Shown: positions 44,003-55,640 of the stretch, in pieces
Numbering within the stretch: position 1 is the first letter of the stretch
Layout of the letters: the number at the start of each line of letters is the position of its first letter
Assembly (NCBI GenBank): GCA_018398585.1
Contig: JAGTTD010000018.1
Location: 13,337,501-13,401,500 of the forward strand
DNA from: Simmondsia chinensis
Lineage: Eukaryota > Streptophyta > Magnoliopsida > Caryophyllales > Simmondsiaceae
DNA length: 64,000 nt
Direction of reading: 5' to 3'
Notes under the pieces: model-generated
Seen by the model: the letters and a program-made list of their open reading frames with translations, nothing else
What the model was told of the DNA's origin: nothing
The model's database searches: none
Translations under genes and position numbers: made by a program

Positions 44003-46556
44003 AGATTTGGGTTGCTTTGGTCGAGTTATCTCATATTCTTCAAATATAATTTCTTTTAATTTGAGAAGATATTCTTTTCTAATTTCTTAATCTTGAATTT
44101 TTTCTACTATATCTAGAAGGTCTTCTTTGTTTGTTTTTGTTAATACGTTAAATGTTTTGATCTTGCAGGGACATAGATCTTTGGTTGATTCAGATGATGT
44201 GTCTTCATTGGTTGTATCTTCTTGAACTTCAAATATATAGTCTTCATTATTTGAACTTGAATCAGAAAGAAAGAAATTCATTAATTTATTTTTTAAATCT
44301 TCATCTTCTACTTGATTTATTTTTTCTTTCATTTTGCAATCGTTTCGGTAATGACCAGGTTTTTTGTTTGATTTTTTCTTTGGATACTTTCTTCTGTTTT
44401 TGTAATATTAAGGTGGTGGTGGTTGTTCATATTTAATTTTCCTTCTCTTTCTGTAAGACGTAAAGTCTTGTTGAAATGTTTTCTTTTTGTATCGTTTTGA
44501 AGGAGGTTTGAAATTATGAATACCGTATTGAGCATAGAAAGAACCTAATTCTTTTCTTGTTTGTGCCTTTTTAAGATTGTTATGAAGTTTTTGTTCTTAA
44601 CATAATTGTAATGCTTCCTTTTTAATAAAAGCAAATAATTGTCCATAAGTTATGTTATACCATGGAATTGTTTGAGTTCCACAAATATCCTAAATTTTGG
44701 TCATTATTCTTTCTGCAAATAATTTTGGAAGTCGAGTAACAAATCTTTCTTTCCAAAATGGTTGATTTCCATCATCTCTTTTGAGTACATGAGTTAAAAA
44801 CATATCTTTGTACCATTGAAAATCTTGTAAAGATGGACATCTTAAATTGGTTAAAAAATTGGTTAAAAACAATGTTGTTGATTCTTGTTCTTTAGTTATG
44901 CTGCCAAGAAAGGCAACAATTATTGACCAAATTAATGTTTCTACGGCATCTTCTATTACTTCTTCAGTGTAAGGCGAATTAACATCATTAGGATCAAGTC
45001 GTCTCCTTTCTATAGGAGTATGATTGAGTATTAGTTCTCTTTCATGGAGTTGTACAGTTCTCAATCACCATGATTGAAGTTGTCCTGAGAATCCAGAAAC
45101 AATCAATCTGGCTGCTATATAGTTTGTATGTTGAATATTGCGTATGCTATTGACGCCATTGCCATTTGTTATAGAGTATTTTTGATTTCATATTTAGATT
45201 ATCCGTTTATATTCCATTCATGGATATCACTTCCATTGAAGGGTATGGAAGTAAATTGATTTCTTTCTTCATATTGTACGTCGGGAGGAGTTGGCATTGG
45301 ATAATAGTTTCTTGTGGGTTAATTTTTTTCAATTATTATTTATTCTATTTATTGATGATTCAGGATTTTCAATTGTATTGGTGTTAAATTATTCTTCGAT
45401 TTTTTGAATTTCTATTTCACTGAGAGATATTGATGAGGTTTCTTCAATGGAGTCTTCATTTTCTCCTTTTGAAATAGTTTGAATTGTGGGACTACTAGAT
45501 GTTGGGTTATCTATAAATTTGAGCTTTTGATTGATTCTTTTAATGATATCATCATCAGAATTCTGTGATTTTTTTAGTTTTATTTGTTCTTTATCTTTTT
45601 TAGTTAAATTAAAAGGTTAGAATGAGGGTTGTTGAATTCCTTGAAAGAATGGATTTGTCTGTGATTGTAGAGTTGGAGAGCTTTGTTGAATAGGATAGCT
45701 TTGAGGTATTAGAGATATAGGTTGAGGGATCGTATAATTTTGATATATTGGTCAAGGCATTGATTGGACTATTGGAGATTGTTCCATTTTCTGATTAGCT
45801 TTGTTTTTTATTATATTATTATGTATTGAATTTAATTATTCCAATATTATTTTGAGATTTAAAGCTTGGAAATTATTTTGTTCATAAATTTTGTTTATAT
45901 CTTTCATTGTAGGTGGTGAACCTTCTTTTTCCTCTCTTCCCCCATGGAAAGGAGTAGCTACAATTTCTTTATTTTGAACATTGATAATTAAATTTTTTAT
46001 TGGAGGATGAATAGTTTGGATTACTTGTCCATCCGTTGTTAGCCATTTGGTTATAGGGTTTGCATTAACATTTATAAAATTTCGAATAATAGGATTTGGT
46101 ATTTGATTCCTTGATGTGTATGATTCTAGCCATTTGAAAAATGGCATATTACATTTTAATTGATTTAATACTCGAATTTTAATTGTTGATTCTTTTGTAA
46201 AGGTTTTAAAAAACCATTCTCTTTGAATCTTATTGTGATCAGATTCAAATTTATCGCTTTAAAATTCTTTATTTATTGTAAAATCTTTTGTTAAAACATT
46301 TATTGAAGGAGGTCTCATTTGAGAAGCCGTTGGAGAACTTCGGTTTGAAAACGATTCATTTTGAAAAACTAGTTCGGCTAGAGGAGAGTTAAAACATACT
46401 CCTCTAAACCTGAAAGTAGAAGTATTTTGAAAATCTTCTTCTTTGTTGTATGGAGAGGATGAAGTTGATTGTGTTGAAGATTCAATATAGGAAGGTTGTG
46501 AAATAATTGTTTGTTTTCCTGATTCGAACTTAATGGTAATTTTATCATCAGGTTTT
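44003..46556 (-). pseudogene. viral coat protein region, right copy
   Basis: From N to C: frame 45836-46147 (NPITKWLTTDGQ, FHGGREEKEG), a Gln/Pro-rich stretch with stops, the coat core in frame 44690-45064 (SPYTEEVIEDAVETLIWSII, then FWKERFVTRLPKLF), and a knuckle region near 44335-44385 where only PGHYRNDC is kept and the first two Cys are lost. An acidic tail follows (44087-44332). Frameshifts separate the blocks. Unlike the left copy it keeps the core. Confidence 0.7.
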
Positions 46557-46868
46557 TCAGTAATTTGTTGAACTTATCTTTTTGCCATATTTCTTGGAGG
46601 TTTGAGGGTTTTCAATCCTCCAAATACCTGGAATGATTATATCATTCCATTTGAGACGTTTTGGGGTAAAGGTTGAAGCTTGTTCAGCCTGAACCTCAAG
46701 CAGTAAAGTTTCTCCAGGAGGAGATTGTTTGAGACATTTTGGGTTGAGTTGGCTTCCTAAAAGCCTGAAATAAATTCGGTAAATGAGAACAAAGTTTTGT
46801 CTGTTCTCTTTAATATTAATAGTTGGCAAATGAATATCTAACGTTAAAGTATCCAAAATTGTCAGATC
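46557..46868 (-). pseudogene. viral movement protein, C-terminal fragment, right copy
   Basis: Frame 46557-46856 aligns with the C-terminal ~100 residues of the left copy's movement protein (LTLDIHLPTINI, LIYRIYFRLLGSQ). It begins abruptly at the host junction 46868, so the N-terminal half was never integrated here or was lost. Confidence 0.75.
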
Positions 46869-46960
46869 CTGACATAGGATACCTAAGAAATAAAATTTTC
46901 AAATAGCAGGGTACCTCATTCTATATATTAAAATATTATTCTTATACGATAAATGCTCAA
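46869..46960 (+). repeat. 92-bp direct repeat, right copy
   Basis: It is the partner of 34194-34285 and starts exactly where viral sequence stops. Eight substitutions and no indels separate the two. Confidence 0.85.
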
Positions 46961-47012
46961 ATCTTAGTACACTTAAGTGAATTTTATCATATATACCCTT
47001 CGTTCATCTCGA

Positions 47013-48067
47013 ATATGGTTCCTATATAGTCTAGACTATATCCGAAAAATAGGCTAGAATTTAATCTAAGCTATTAGTTATAAATACCCTAAACACTGCA
47101 TTTTACAAAGAGAAAATAAATCTGATTTTCTAAATGGCATTTTGGTAAATCAAGTGAAAATACTGGCTTAAACCTAGAATTCCAATTATACCCCTACCCG
47201 GTTCCCTGCCTGCACTGCCGACTCCGTAAAATGTGCTGCCCTGTCTCCTTGGTGTTGCCAGCTGTTACGCATTACCTAAAGCTTCTTTGAGAAGCTTCCC
47301 TAAGAGCCATTTGAAATTACTTGAATGAACAGCCATGATTTGGCCACGCAGCCCACGTCCAGAGCATGTTATTGTGTTTGTTTGGGTAAAATCCAGCCGT
47401 TGGTCTTCCGCATCTAACAGCCCATATCTAGGCCACACGTTAGTAGAGTGGATGAGCATTTTGTGTTTGTTTTGTGAGATCTCAGCCATTGATCTTTATA
47501 ACTATGGACAGTTCATAACTAAAGCACACGGATTGAATTCCCTAGGTACTCAAGGCTTTCTTTCACAGTTATTTTCAATACATTCAGCCATTTTCTCTCA
47601 TGTTTTCTCTCAAAGGCAATTTCTAGGGTTTCTCCAAGCTTCTCCAATGGCGATTACTCCTGTTGTGATCCATGAAACACAATCAATATCTTCTTGATGT
47701 TGGCCATGTTGAATTGCAGTACCTAGCTGGAGAGAAGTATAACGTTCTTTCCTTCTTCTTTTAGCTTTAGATTTTGGTTTCTGTAGTTGTAAAGGAAACA
47801 AGCCTATAAGTAATAGCTAAGGTTATGAGAAGCACCTTGTACTTTGTAATCGATTTGATAATGGTCTGTAATAAAAGAAGTAGGCATCTCTAGTGATAAG
47901 GGGATCGTGGAGTAGGGTATTTAGGACTGAACGACATAAATCCTGTGTTCATTTGTGTTTTTTTGTTTGATTGATTCTTCTATCATCGGTTGTGAACTCA
48001 ATCTCACATTTAAGCTAACTTTCAAAAACGATTTTTCAACGATCCTTAACTATAATAAGTTTTAACA
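47013..48067 (+). repeat. 5' LTR of the plus-strand copia element
   Basis: It is homologous to 53712-54773. A TATA box (TATAAATA) lies near 47089. The right end is AGTTTTAACA at 48067. The small frames inside (47335-47697) occur in both LTRs with indels and are not genes. The left edge is set by where the two LTRs stop matching. Confidence 0.8.
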
Positions 48068-48069
48068 AG

Positions 48070-48081
48070 TGGTATCAAAGC
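48070..48081 (+). other. primer-binding site of the plus-strand copia element
   Basis: TGGTATCAAAGC differs by one base from the iMet complement TGGTATCAGAGC. It lies two bases from the LTR end. Confidence 0.85.
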
Positions 48082-48106
48082 ATAAGGTTAACAAAAATTC
48101 TTAAAA

Positions 48107-49005
48107 ATGTCTTCTAAATTTGAGATTGAGTAGTTTGATGGGAAGCATGATTTCGCTATGTGGACCAAGGCGCTACTAATGTCCCAAGGAGTGGGATATG
48201 CACTACTACTGCCTGATAAACAACCTTCTCACCTGACAGAGAAGGATAAGGTAGACATTGAGCAACATGCTTATGGTTCGCTTGTTATGTACATTGATAA
48301 TAATGTTCTTCCTCTTGTTTCTTCTAAGACCATTGTAGCTAAGATATGGACCAAACTAGAGGAGATTTACAAAACTGAATCACTGTCTAATAGGATTTTA
48401 TGCATGAAAAAATTCTTTACATTTAGGATGGAAGAAAACAAGCCTCTAGATGACTTTGTAGATCAGTTCAATAGGATCTTATAGGACCTGAAAAATGTTA
48501 ACTTAACTATAAAAGATGAGATACAAGCTGTGATATTATTTTGTGCCTTGCCTAAATATCTTAGAGCCTTTGAAGATACTTTTAGATATGGAAGACAAAA
48601 AATTAGTTTGAGTGAGGTTACACAGGCCTTTAGAAGTAAAATTCTGGAACAGAAGAGAGGGAAAACAGTTACATCATAATAATATGGTGAGGGATTAAAT
48701 GTGACAGGGAGAGCTAACAATAGAGACAATAACAATAATAGGAAAGATCCAAAGAGTAGACATCATTTTCAGTCTAGAGGGAGGAAGGACCTTGCAAAAG
48801 TAAAATGCTATGAGTGCAATAAATTTGGTCATATGAGGAGAAACTACCCAGATAAAAATAGGCCACAAGGATCAGCTGATAATTTGGTTTCATTTGATTC
48901 AGATCATGCTGAAGTTTTAAATGTTTCATCTGATTTAACTGATATGAATGATGTGTGTGATAAATCTGAGCATGCCAATGCCTTGTTAAATATGATGAAC
49001 TTGAA
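48107..49005 (+). pseudogene. copia gag (plus strand)
   Basis: The start is at 48107 (MSSKFEIE), with a stop at codon 9, before FDGKHDFAMWTKALL, the usual N-terminal capsid motif. Frame 48158-48484 continues the capsid to FVDQFNRIL. A stop follows, then LPKYLRAFEDTFRYGR. Frame 48701-49021 holds a basic Asn-rich region and a zinc knuckle CYECNKFGHMRRNY whose last Cys is Tyr. Three or more stops inactivate it. Confidence 0.82.
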
Positions 49006-50056
49006 CATGAATGGGTGTTAGATTCTGGTTGTAGTTTCCATATGACCTCTAACCAGGCCAACTTCATAGATCACAAAACACTTAATAGGGGAAGGGTGTT
49101 ATTAGGAGACAATAGGGGCTGTAAGATTGCTGGAATAGGGTCTGTCAAGATTAAACTAACCAATGGCACTGTGTATATCCTGGAAAATGTGAGACATGTG
49201 CCTAACCTGCGTAGAAACCTCATCTCATTAGTTTAGCTGGACCTTATAGGATTGTCTTTTAGGGGTATGAACTTAGAACTTAGGATATTGAAAGGATCCT
49301 TAGTTATCCTAAAAGGGGAACTTAAGAGTGGTCTCTATGTGTTAAAGGGTCGGATAGTTTCAGGTGAGTCACATGTTGTAGTTAAAATAGATCCTACTGA
49401 TTTGTGGCATAAACGTTTAAGTCATGTCTCTGAATATGATTTGTGTGAATTGTCAAAACGTGTTATGATGTGTGGTGATTCAATTTCAAAGTTAGAATTC
49501 TTTGAATCTTGCATATTTGGTAAACATCATCGGTTGGCATTCAAAATTGGTAAACACTAATAAATGGGCCACTAGATTACATACACTTAGATCTGTGGTG
49601 ACCAGCTAGGGGCACCCCATTAGGTAGAGCATCATTTTTCTTATCCATTATTGATGACTATTCTAGGAAAGTCTGGATTTTCTTAATGAAACATAAACAA
49701 GACTGTTTCCCAACATTTGTTAGATGGAAAAACCAGATAGAGAATTTAACAGGCAGGAAAATTAAGATTTTAAGAATCGATAATGGATTAGAATACATAA
49801 ACTCTAAGTTTGACAATTTATATGCAAAAAAGGGTATCAAACGCCGTAACGTTGTTATGAGGATGCCACAACAAAACAGGGTTGCAGAAGAATGAATAGA
49901 ACCTTATTAGACAGGGTTAGGTGCATGTTGTTTGCCTTAGGTTTATGTAAACAGTTTTGGAGGGAAGCTGTAAAGACAGCCTGTTATCTTATTAACAGGA
50001 CACCTCAACTGGTATAGACTTTAAAACACCTGAAAAAATGTGGTCAGGAAAACTTA
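49006..50056 (+). pseudogene. copia protease and integrase, 5' part
   Basis: Frame 49015-49236 has the protease motif VLDSGCSFHMTSN with Asp-Ser-Gly intact, then VRHVPNLRRNLISL. Frame 49252-49560 holds the pre-integrase zinc region LWHKRLSHVSEYDL, with one of its two Cys changed (FESCIFGK). The integrase core (49570-49895) shows YIHLDLW, IDDYSRKVWIFLMKH, RIDNGLEY and NRVAEE, so the D, D and E positions can be traced across frames. It is cut at about 50057-50063 by the insert and resumes at 51504. Confidence 0.82.
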
Positions 50057-50063
50057 CTGACTA

Positions 50064-51503
50064 ATATGTCTAATTTAGCATATAATTATTCATATCATTT
50101 AGATTTATTTTCTAACCATTTTACATCAAATGTTTATCTCTTTTGCTCGCTGTTACTCTATTTCGCTCCTATTGTTATTTCCATGCAAAACACTCATTTT
50201 ATGAAAATTCTTGCTAGGTTTTATCATCAACATCAGTAAGAGAATGCAAGATACATCAAACAAAAGCAAAAAAATGGGCTAAACACACCAAAAGCACACG
50301 GTTTAGCAAGGAAACAACAACAACTTACACAACTTGTTACAACTTGCAAAAATGGGCGGTCAAGTGAGCAAATCAAGTGCAAGAACTTCTCAACCACTTC
50401 ATGAACACATCCAACCTGCAAGAAAAGCTAAATTTGGGCGGCAAAAAGAAGAAAAAATGAAGAAAGAAGCAAGTTGTAAGTAAGTTGCAAAGAAGCGTGG
50501 TAAAAGTAGCAAATGAGAATGAAGCTTGTAAAATTTTTTATTTCTTAAATTCCCAACCTCATGTACTATAAATAGGGGTGTTGGGGAAGTGTTTAATCAT
50601 CATTCGTTTAACAAAAACACAAAATAAAGTAGAGAAAAGTAGAGAAACCATGAGGGAAAGAAGACGAAGGAAGGAAGTAAAGTTTGGTTTGTACTTTTAC
50701 ATTTTTAAGTTCTTTCTATCCTTTTCTTCTTTAAGTTCATTGATTTTCTCTTAATTTTGCTTTATATTATGTACACTATGAACTAATTTTGTCTTTTCAA
50801 GGCTATGACATAGCCTAAGTTATAATATACGCTCTTTTCTAATTTAACGTATTCAAAGTTTGTTTATTGCACTGTTTTGAGTGTTTGTCGTTGTTCTTCA
50901 TGAGTTTTGAATGCTTGATCACCATGCAAAGCCTATAATGATTAATAATGAGTCTGATAGGAGATTTATGATGAATATTAAAGTGATAAACACCACAAAT
51001 TGAGCGAATGCTAGAGATAGATTGACGCGATTTGTGTGGTCCTAAATGAAAACCATGGATCTTCAAAACTCTTTTCTTATTTAAATTCATGCAAGAGATT
51101 GACTAGTTAATATGTAAAACAGCATGCTAAATATTGCTCGAGAGAGAATATTTAGTAAATTACGATTTTTGACCATCAACATATAATAACAACTTGAATA
51201 TCGAGAATAGAAACGCGTTGATGCAACTAGGTGAAATCGAATACCTTGAATCTCATTAAATTATAAAAATTATCTAAAATTAGCACCCTTTCATAAAATT
51301 AGTAATCATTTTTTTTCTTTTTTATTTTGTTTTCTTTCACATCAAAAACTTCAAATTTAGGTCTTTCAAATAGTGCTGAAATTACTAATTTTGGTACTCA
51401 TTCAATAACAATCCTCATGGGACAATACTCTACTCCTTCTATGCTACTTGATATGACTTAGTGCACTTGCTAAGCATAAACACCAAGCAAACATTAAGCA
51501 TCC
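50064..51503. mobile_element. 1.44-kb LTR-like insert in the integrase gene
   Basis: It is flanked by CTGACTA (50057-50063 and 51504-51510). Removing it with one repeat restores the integrase reading. It has no protein-coding content. A TATA box ACTATAAATAGGGG lies near 50567. A block near the right end (CAATCCTCATGGGACAATACTC) resembles the end of some plant gypsy LTRs. I read it as a solo LTR or a small non-autonomous element. Exact ends and TG/CA termini are unresolved. Confidence 0.6.
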
Positions 51504-52080
51504 CTGACTACTCGAACCTTAGGGTATTTGGTTATGCTGTGTATGCCCATTAATCTGAGGGTAAGTTAGAACCTAGAGCTGTAAAAGGAGTCTTTCTAGG
51601 TTACCCTGATGGTGTTAGGGGCTATGGAGTAGGTATCAAAGATGGTAATAGGACCAAGATTATTATAAATGGAGATGTAACTTTTAATGAATCAGATATG
51701 CCCTACTTAACGCAGAATAATAATCAGATACCTAAGAACAGAATGTCTAAACCTAAAATATACGAATTTGAGATAAAACCACCTAAACCTGCCTATCAAA
51801 CAAGACCTAAACTTGAACCAGAACCAAAATAGGATAATAGTTCAGAAACTGAATAAGTAGAACCAAACCAGGAAACATCAAATGTTGACAGGAGCACTAA
51901 TGATGAGATCATAATAGAAAATGAGCTTGACAACTATAAACTAGCTAGAGATAGGGTAAGAAGAGACATAAGACCACCAAATAGATTGGGATATGCTAAT
52001 TGTATAGCATATGCCCTGAATACTGCCATGGAGTAAGTAGAATTAGAACCCTTAACGTACAAACAGGCTATGAGCAGCCA
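51504..52080 (+). pseudogene. copia integrase C-terminus and linker
   Basis: It continues integrase after the insert (LRVFGYAVYAH, KGVFLGYPDGVRGYGV-type block near 51580-51640). A Pro/Glu-rich linker with in-frame stops near 51830 and 51856 leads to the RT lead-in RPPNRLGYANCIAYAL (51970-52010). Confidence 0.7.
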
Positions 52081-52850
52081 ACATTTAACAGAATAGTTAA
52101 ATGCAATGAAGGTTGAAATGGAATCCTTAAAGAAGAATCAGACCTGGACCCTAGTACCTGAACCAATAGGTAAGAAACTAGTGAGGTCCAAGTGGGTCTT
52201 TAAGATTAAGGAACCTAGTATACCATCAGAGAAACCTAGGTTCAAGGCTAGGTTGGTAGCTAAGGGTTTTACACAGAGAGAGGGCATTTATTACAACGAA
52301 ATTTTTTCACCAGTTTTTAAGCACTCAACCATTAGATTACTGATTCCTTGACTGCAAAATATGAATTGAATTTAGAACAAATGGATGTAACAACTGCATT
52401 CCTGTATGGGAAATTAGAAGAGGAAACCTATATGGCCCAACCTGAGGGTTTCATAGAACCTTAGAAAGAAGACCTAGTATGTAGGTTGAAGAAGTCCCTA
52501 TATGGTCTTAAACACTCCCCAAGGCAGTGGTATAGGCAGTTCGATTAGTTCATGACAAAAATAGGTTTTACAAGATCCATTCATGATGTGTGTTTCTATG
52601 TGAAAAATGTGGAAACAAACTCTATGATTTACTTGCTAATCTACGTGAATGATATGTTAATTGCCAGCAAGTATATGTCTGAAATTCTAAAAGTAAAAGA
52701 TACGTTAAAATAGAATTTTGAAGTGAAAGATTTGGGTTAGGCAAAGAAAATTTTGGGTATGGAGATAAGTAGAAACAACGATTTGAGAATGATTCACTTA
52801 TCTCAAACTCGCTATTTGGAAAGGTCATCAAACGCTTTAACATGGCTGAA
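52081..52850 (+). pseudogene. copia reverse transcriptase (plus strand)
   Basis: Frame 52106-52351 holds [25 protein letters not shown] and [15 protein letters not shown] frameshift near 52350 leads to LEQMDVTTAFLYGKLEEE and CRLKKSLYGLKHSPRQWY. The catalytic box near 52640-52660 reads YVNDMLI where the active form has YVDD, so one Asp is lost. Further stops follow at TLK*NFEVKDLG. Confidence 0.83.
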
Positions 52851-52919
52851 TCAAAACTTGTCAAAGTTCCCATAGCACCACACGACACCACAAATTTTCA
52901 GCAGAGCAAAGCCCTAAAA

Positions 52920-53690
52920 ATGAATATGAACTGGCTGATATGACTAGTATACCATATGCAAATTTTATAGGGTCAATCAAGTATGCTATGACATGTACTA
53001 GACCAGACTTAGCTTACCCTATTAGTAGCCTATCTTGGTTCATGGGAAATCCCGGTAAAGAACATTGGAATGGGGTGAAGTGGTTGTTTAGGTATATTAA
53101 GGGCATTGTCAGCCTAGGACTTATGTTTGGAAGAAATGAAACAAACCTAAAACTTCTAGGTTATACCGATAGTGATTTCAGTGGAGACATAGATAAACTT
53201 AAGTCCACCAGCTCATATATCTTTACTTTGTATGGCGGAGCTATCAGCTGGAGCTCTAAGCTTCAGTCAGTGACAGCATTGTCAACAACTGAGGTTGAGC
53301 ACTTGGCACTGATAGATGCCATTAAAGAGAGTATTTGACTAAGTGGGCTATTAGCTGGACTTAAATTGGGCCTAGGGGTACCAATGATTTACATTGATAG
53401 AGTCAGTCTTCCTTAACCCTTAGCAAAAACCTAGTATTTCATGACAGGACCAAACATCTAGCTATTAGGAGACACTTTGTAAAGGAACAGCTTGACTTAG
53501 AGATTATAAATCTGCTGAAAATTTCAACTGAGGATAATCCAATTGATATGGGAACCAAGGCTGTGCCACGAATTAGGTTAATCAAATTTATCAACCTAGT
53601 TCAGCTGTCTTGGGATCCTGGCAGACGCTAAGATCAAAAGGATAGTCCCCCTTATTACTAATGAGAGCCCAGTAGTTAGCCCATATTGTA
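52920..53690 (+). pseudogene. copia RNase H (plus strand)
   Basis: Frame 52940-53338 shows MTCTRPDLAYPISSLSWFM, GYTDSDFSGDIDKLKSTSSY (catalytic Asp block) and SVTALSTTEVEHLAL. A stop then precedes the KHLAIRRHFVKEQLDLEII block (53455-53510). The polyprotein end near 53620-53690 runs to the right LTR. Confidence 0.83.
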
Positions 53691-53711
53691 ACTAGGTAGA
53701 GAATTATCAAA

Positions 53712-54773
53712 ATATGGTTCCTATATAATCTAGATTATGTCCAAAAATAAGCTAGAATTTAATCTAAGCTATTAGTTATAAACACCCTAAATGCTGCGTT
53801 TTACAAAGAGAAAATAAATATGATTTCTAAACATCATTTTGGTAAATACAGTGAAAATACTGGCTTAAACCTAGAATTCCCATTATACCCCATCTCGATT
53901 CCCTGCCTGCATTAACCGGCTTTGTAAAATGCGCTGCCCTGTCTCCTTGTTGCTGTGAGCTGTTAAGCATTAAGTAAAGCTTCTTTGAGAAGCTCCCTAA
54001 GAGCCGTTTGAAATTACTTGAATAAACGGCCACATTTGGCCACGCGTCCCACATCTAGATCATGTTATTGTGTTTGTTTGGGTAAAATCCAGCCCTTGAT
54101 CATTCAAATCTAACGGCCCATATCTAGGCCATGGGTCAGCATATGGGATGAGCATTTTGTGTTTTTGTTTTTTTTGTGAGATCTCAGCCGTTGATCTTTA
54201 TAACTGTGGATGGTCCTGATTTAAAGCACACAGATTGAACTCCCTGGGTATTTAAGGCCTTCTTTCACAGTTATTTCCAATACATTAAGCCATTTTCTCC
54301 ATTTTCTCTCCCATTTTCTCTTAAAGGTGATTTCTAGGGTTTCTCCAAGCTTCTCCAATGGCGATTACTCCTGTTGTGATCCATGAGAGAAAATCAAGAT
54401 CTTCTTGATGTTGGCCATGTTGAATTGCAGTACCTAGCTAGAGCGAGGTCTAAAGTTTTTTTCTTCTTTTAGCTTCAGATTTCGGTTTATGTAGTTGTAA
54501 AGGAAAAAATTCTGTAACTAATAGCTTAGGTTATGAGAAGCACCTTGTAATTAATAATCAATATGATTCTGGTATGTAATAAAAGAAGTAGGCCTCTCTA
54601 GTGATAGGGGAGATTGTGGAGTAGGCCATTTAGAGCTGAACCACGTAAATCTTGTGTTCATTTGCGTTTTTCATTTGATTGATTCTTCTACTGTCGGTTG
54701 TGAACGCAATCTCACATTTAAGCTAACTTTCAAAAATGGTTTTTCAATGCTGCTTAACTCTAATAAGTTTTAA
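53712..54773 (+). repeat. 3' LTR of the plus-strand copia element
   Basis: It aligns with 47013-48067 throughout. It carries the same TATA box near 53790. The terminal CA is blurred: it ends AGTTTTAAC followed by CC. Confidence 0.8.
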
Positions 54774-54889
54774 CCCTTATAATCTGAAAAACCTTCAGCA
54801 AAAAATATTGACTTGGGATATGATTCTAAAATATGTGTCATATCGATATTCATGAAAAAAATGTGCTAGATTAAGATAACCTAGCAGCC

Positions 54890-55437
54890 CCTTGTTCAAA
54901 CTCGAGCTCAATAAGGCTTATCGAGCTCGAGTTCGAGCTAAGCTCTTATCAAGCATTTCTTACCCTTGTAAGAACTCGATTTGATAAGAACATAGTGTGT
55001 TCGATACTCAGCTTGGCTCGGCTCATTAGGCTTATCGAGCCAAGTCGAGCTTGTTATCCAGTAGAGTCGAGCTTATTGTCGAGCCCAATTGAGTATAAAA
55101 ACACGAGCCGAGCTTGCAATCGAGTCAAGCTTTTTAAGTTATTATCGAGCCGTTATCGAACCATTTTTGAACCAATACCAACTGTTATTGAGCTCATAAC
55201 GAGCCCTTAATGAGCTCATATCAAGCCCCTTAATGAGCTTGTATCGAGCCCTTATCAAACTGTTCATGAACATTAGCGAGCCGAGCACCCCCTGTTCGAA
55301 CTCGGCTCGTTAAGCTTATCGAGCCTGCTCGAACTTGGCTCGATAAGCTATGGAGCCCCTCCTAATGAACATGAACGAGCCCTAATCTATTTCGAACACG
55401 AGTAGTTCATCGAACGCTCTGTTCATTTACACCTCTA
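54890..55437. repeat. GAGCTCGA/AGCTTATCGAGCC-rich repeat, probable MITE
   Basis: Dozens of overlapping CGAGCTCGA, GGCTCGATAAGC and TTATCGAGCC words form palindromes in both orientations. The right end reads, on the minus strand, TAGAGGTGTAAATGAACAG, a form common at the ends of such plant elements. The 71-codon frame at 54995 is built from these words. No coding. Confidence 0.65.
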
Positions 55438-55640
55438 CTTATGAGCTTTTCTCGGTGAAAATTCACAATATTTAGGTGAAACTTACATATTTATTGCTGG
55501 AATTGTGTCTCATATGAACATTTTCTGGTAAACTTATATCGAATTGTGACATAGATTACCTAAGTGAAAAAGCTTTTAACCTCATGGTACCTTGTTGTAG
55601 ATATTGAAATAACATAATATATTATAAAAAGATTAGCGGT
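55438..55640. mobile_element. diverged MITE fragment related to 33813-34262
   Basis: GTGACATAGATTACCTAAGTG...ATGGTACCTTG near 55537-55590 parallels the right end of the MITE beside the viral block. Only one end is evident. Confidence 0.4.

Larger units (their letters stand above)
34286..46868 (-). mobile_element. endogenous caulimovirid, two head-to-tail copies (florendovirus-like)
   Basis: The left copy runs from its primer site at 39998-40010 down to about 34311. The right copy enters within the movement gene at 46868 and runs to 40011, where it joins the left copy's start. Domain order is movement protein, coat with zinc knuckle, aspartic protease, RT, RNase H, then a second ORF with a coiled coil, followed by promoter and poly(A) signal. 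This arrangement, with an unknown second ORF, fits the endogenous florendoviruses described in flowering plants better than badna- or caulimoviruses. I put the genus at moderate confidence. A full unit would be about 7.6 kb. All genes carry stops or frameshifts. Confidence 0.85.
47013..54773 (+). mobile_element. Ty1/copia retrotransposon, plus strand, with nested insert
   Basis: LTRs of about 1.06 kb lie at 47013-48067 and 53712-54773. The primer site is at 48070-48081. Gag, protease, integrase, RT and RNase H follow in copia order, with motifs closest to the Tork/Tnt1-type group. The integrase is split by the insert 50064-51503. Stops, frameshifts and a catalytic change in RT show an inactive copy. 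Confidence 0.85.

Noticed and set aside
47335..47697. 120-codon plus-strand ORF in the copia 5' LTR
   Set aside because: The homologous position in the 3' LTR is disrupted by indels and stops, and it lies across the LTR promoter/leader, so it is not a conserved gene.
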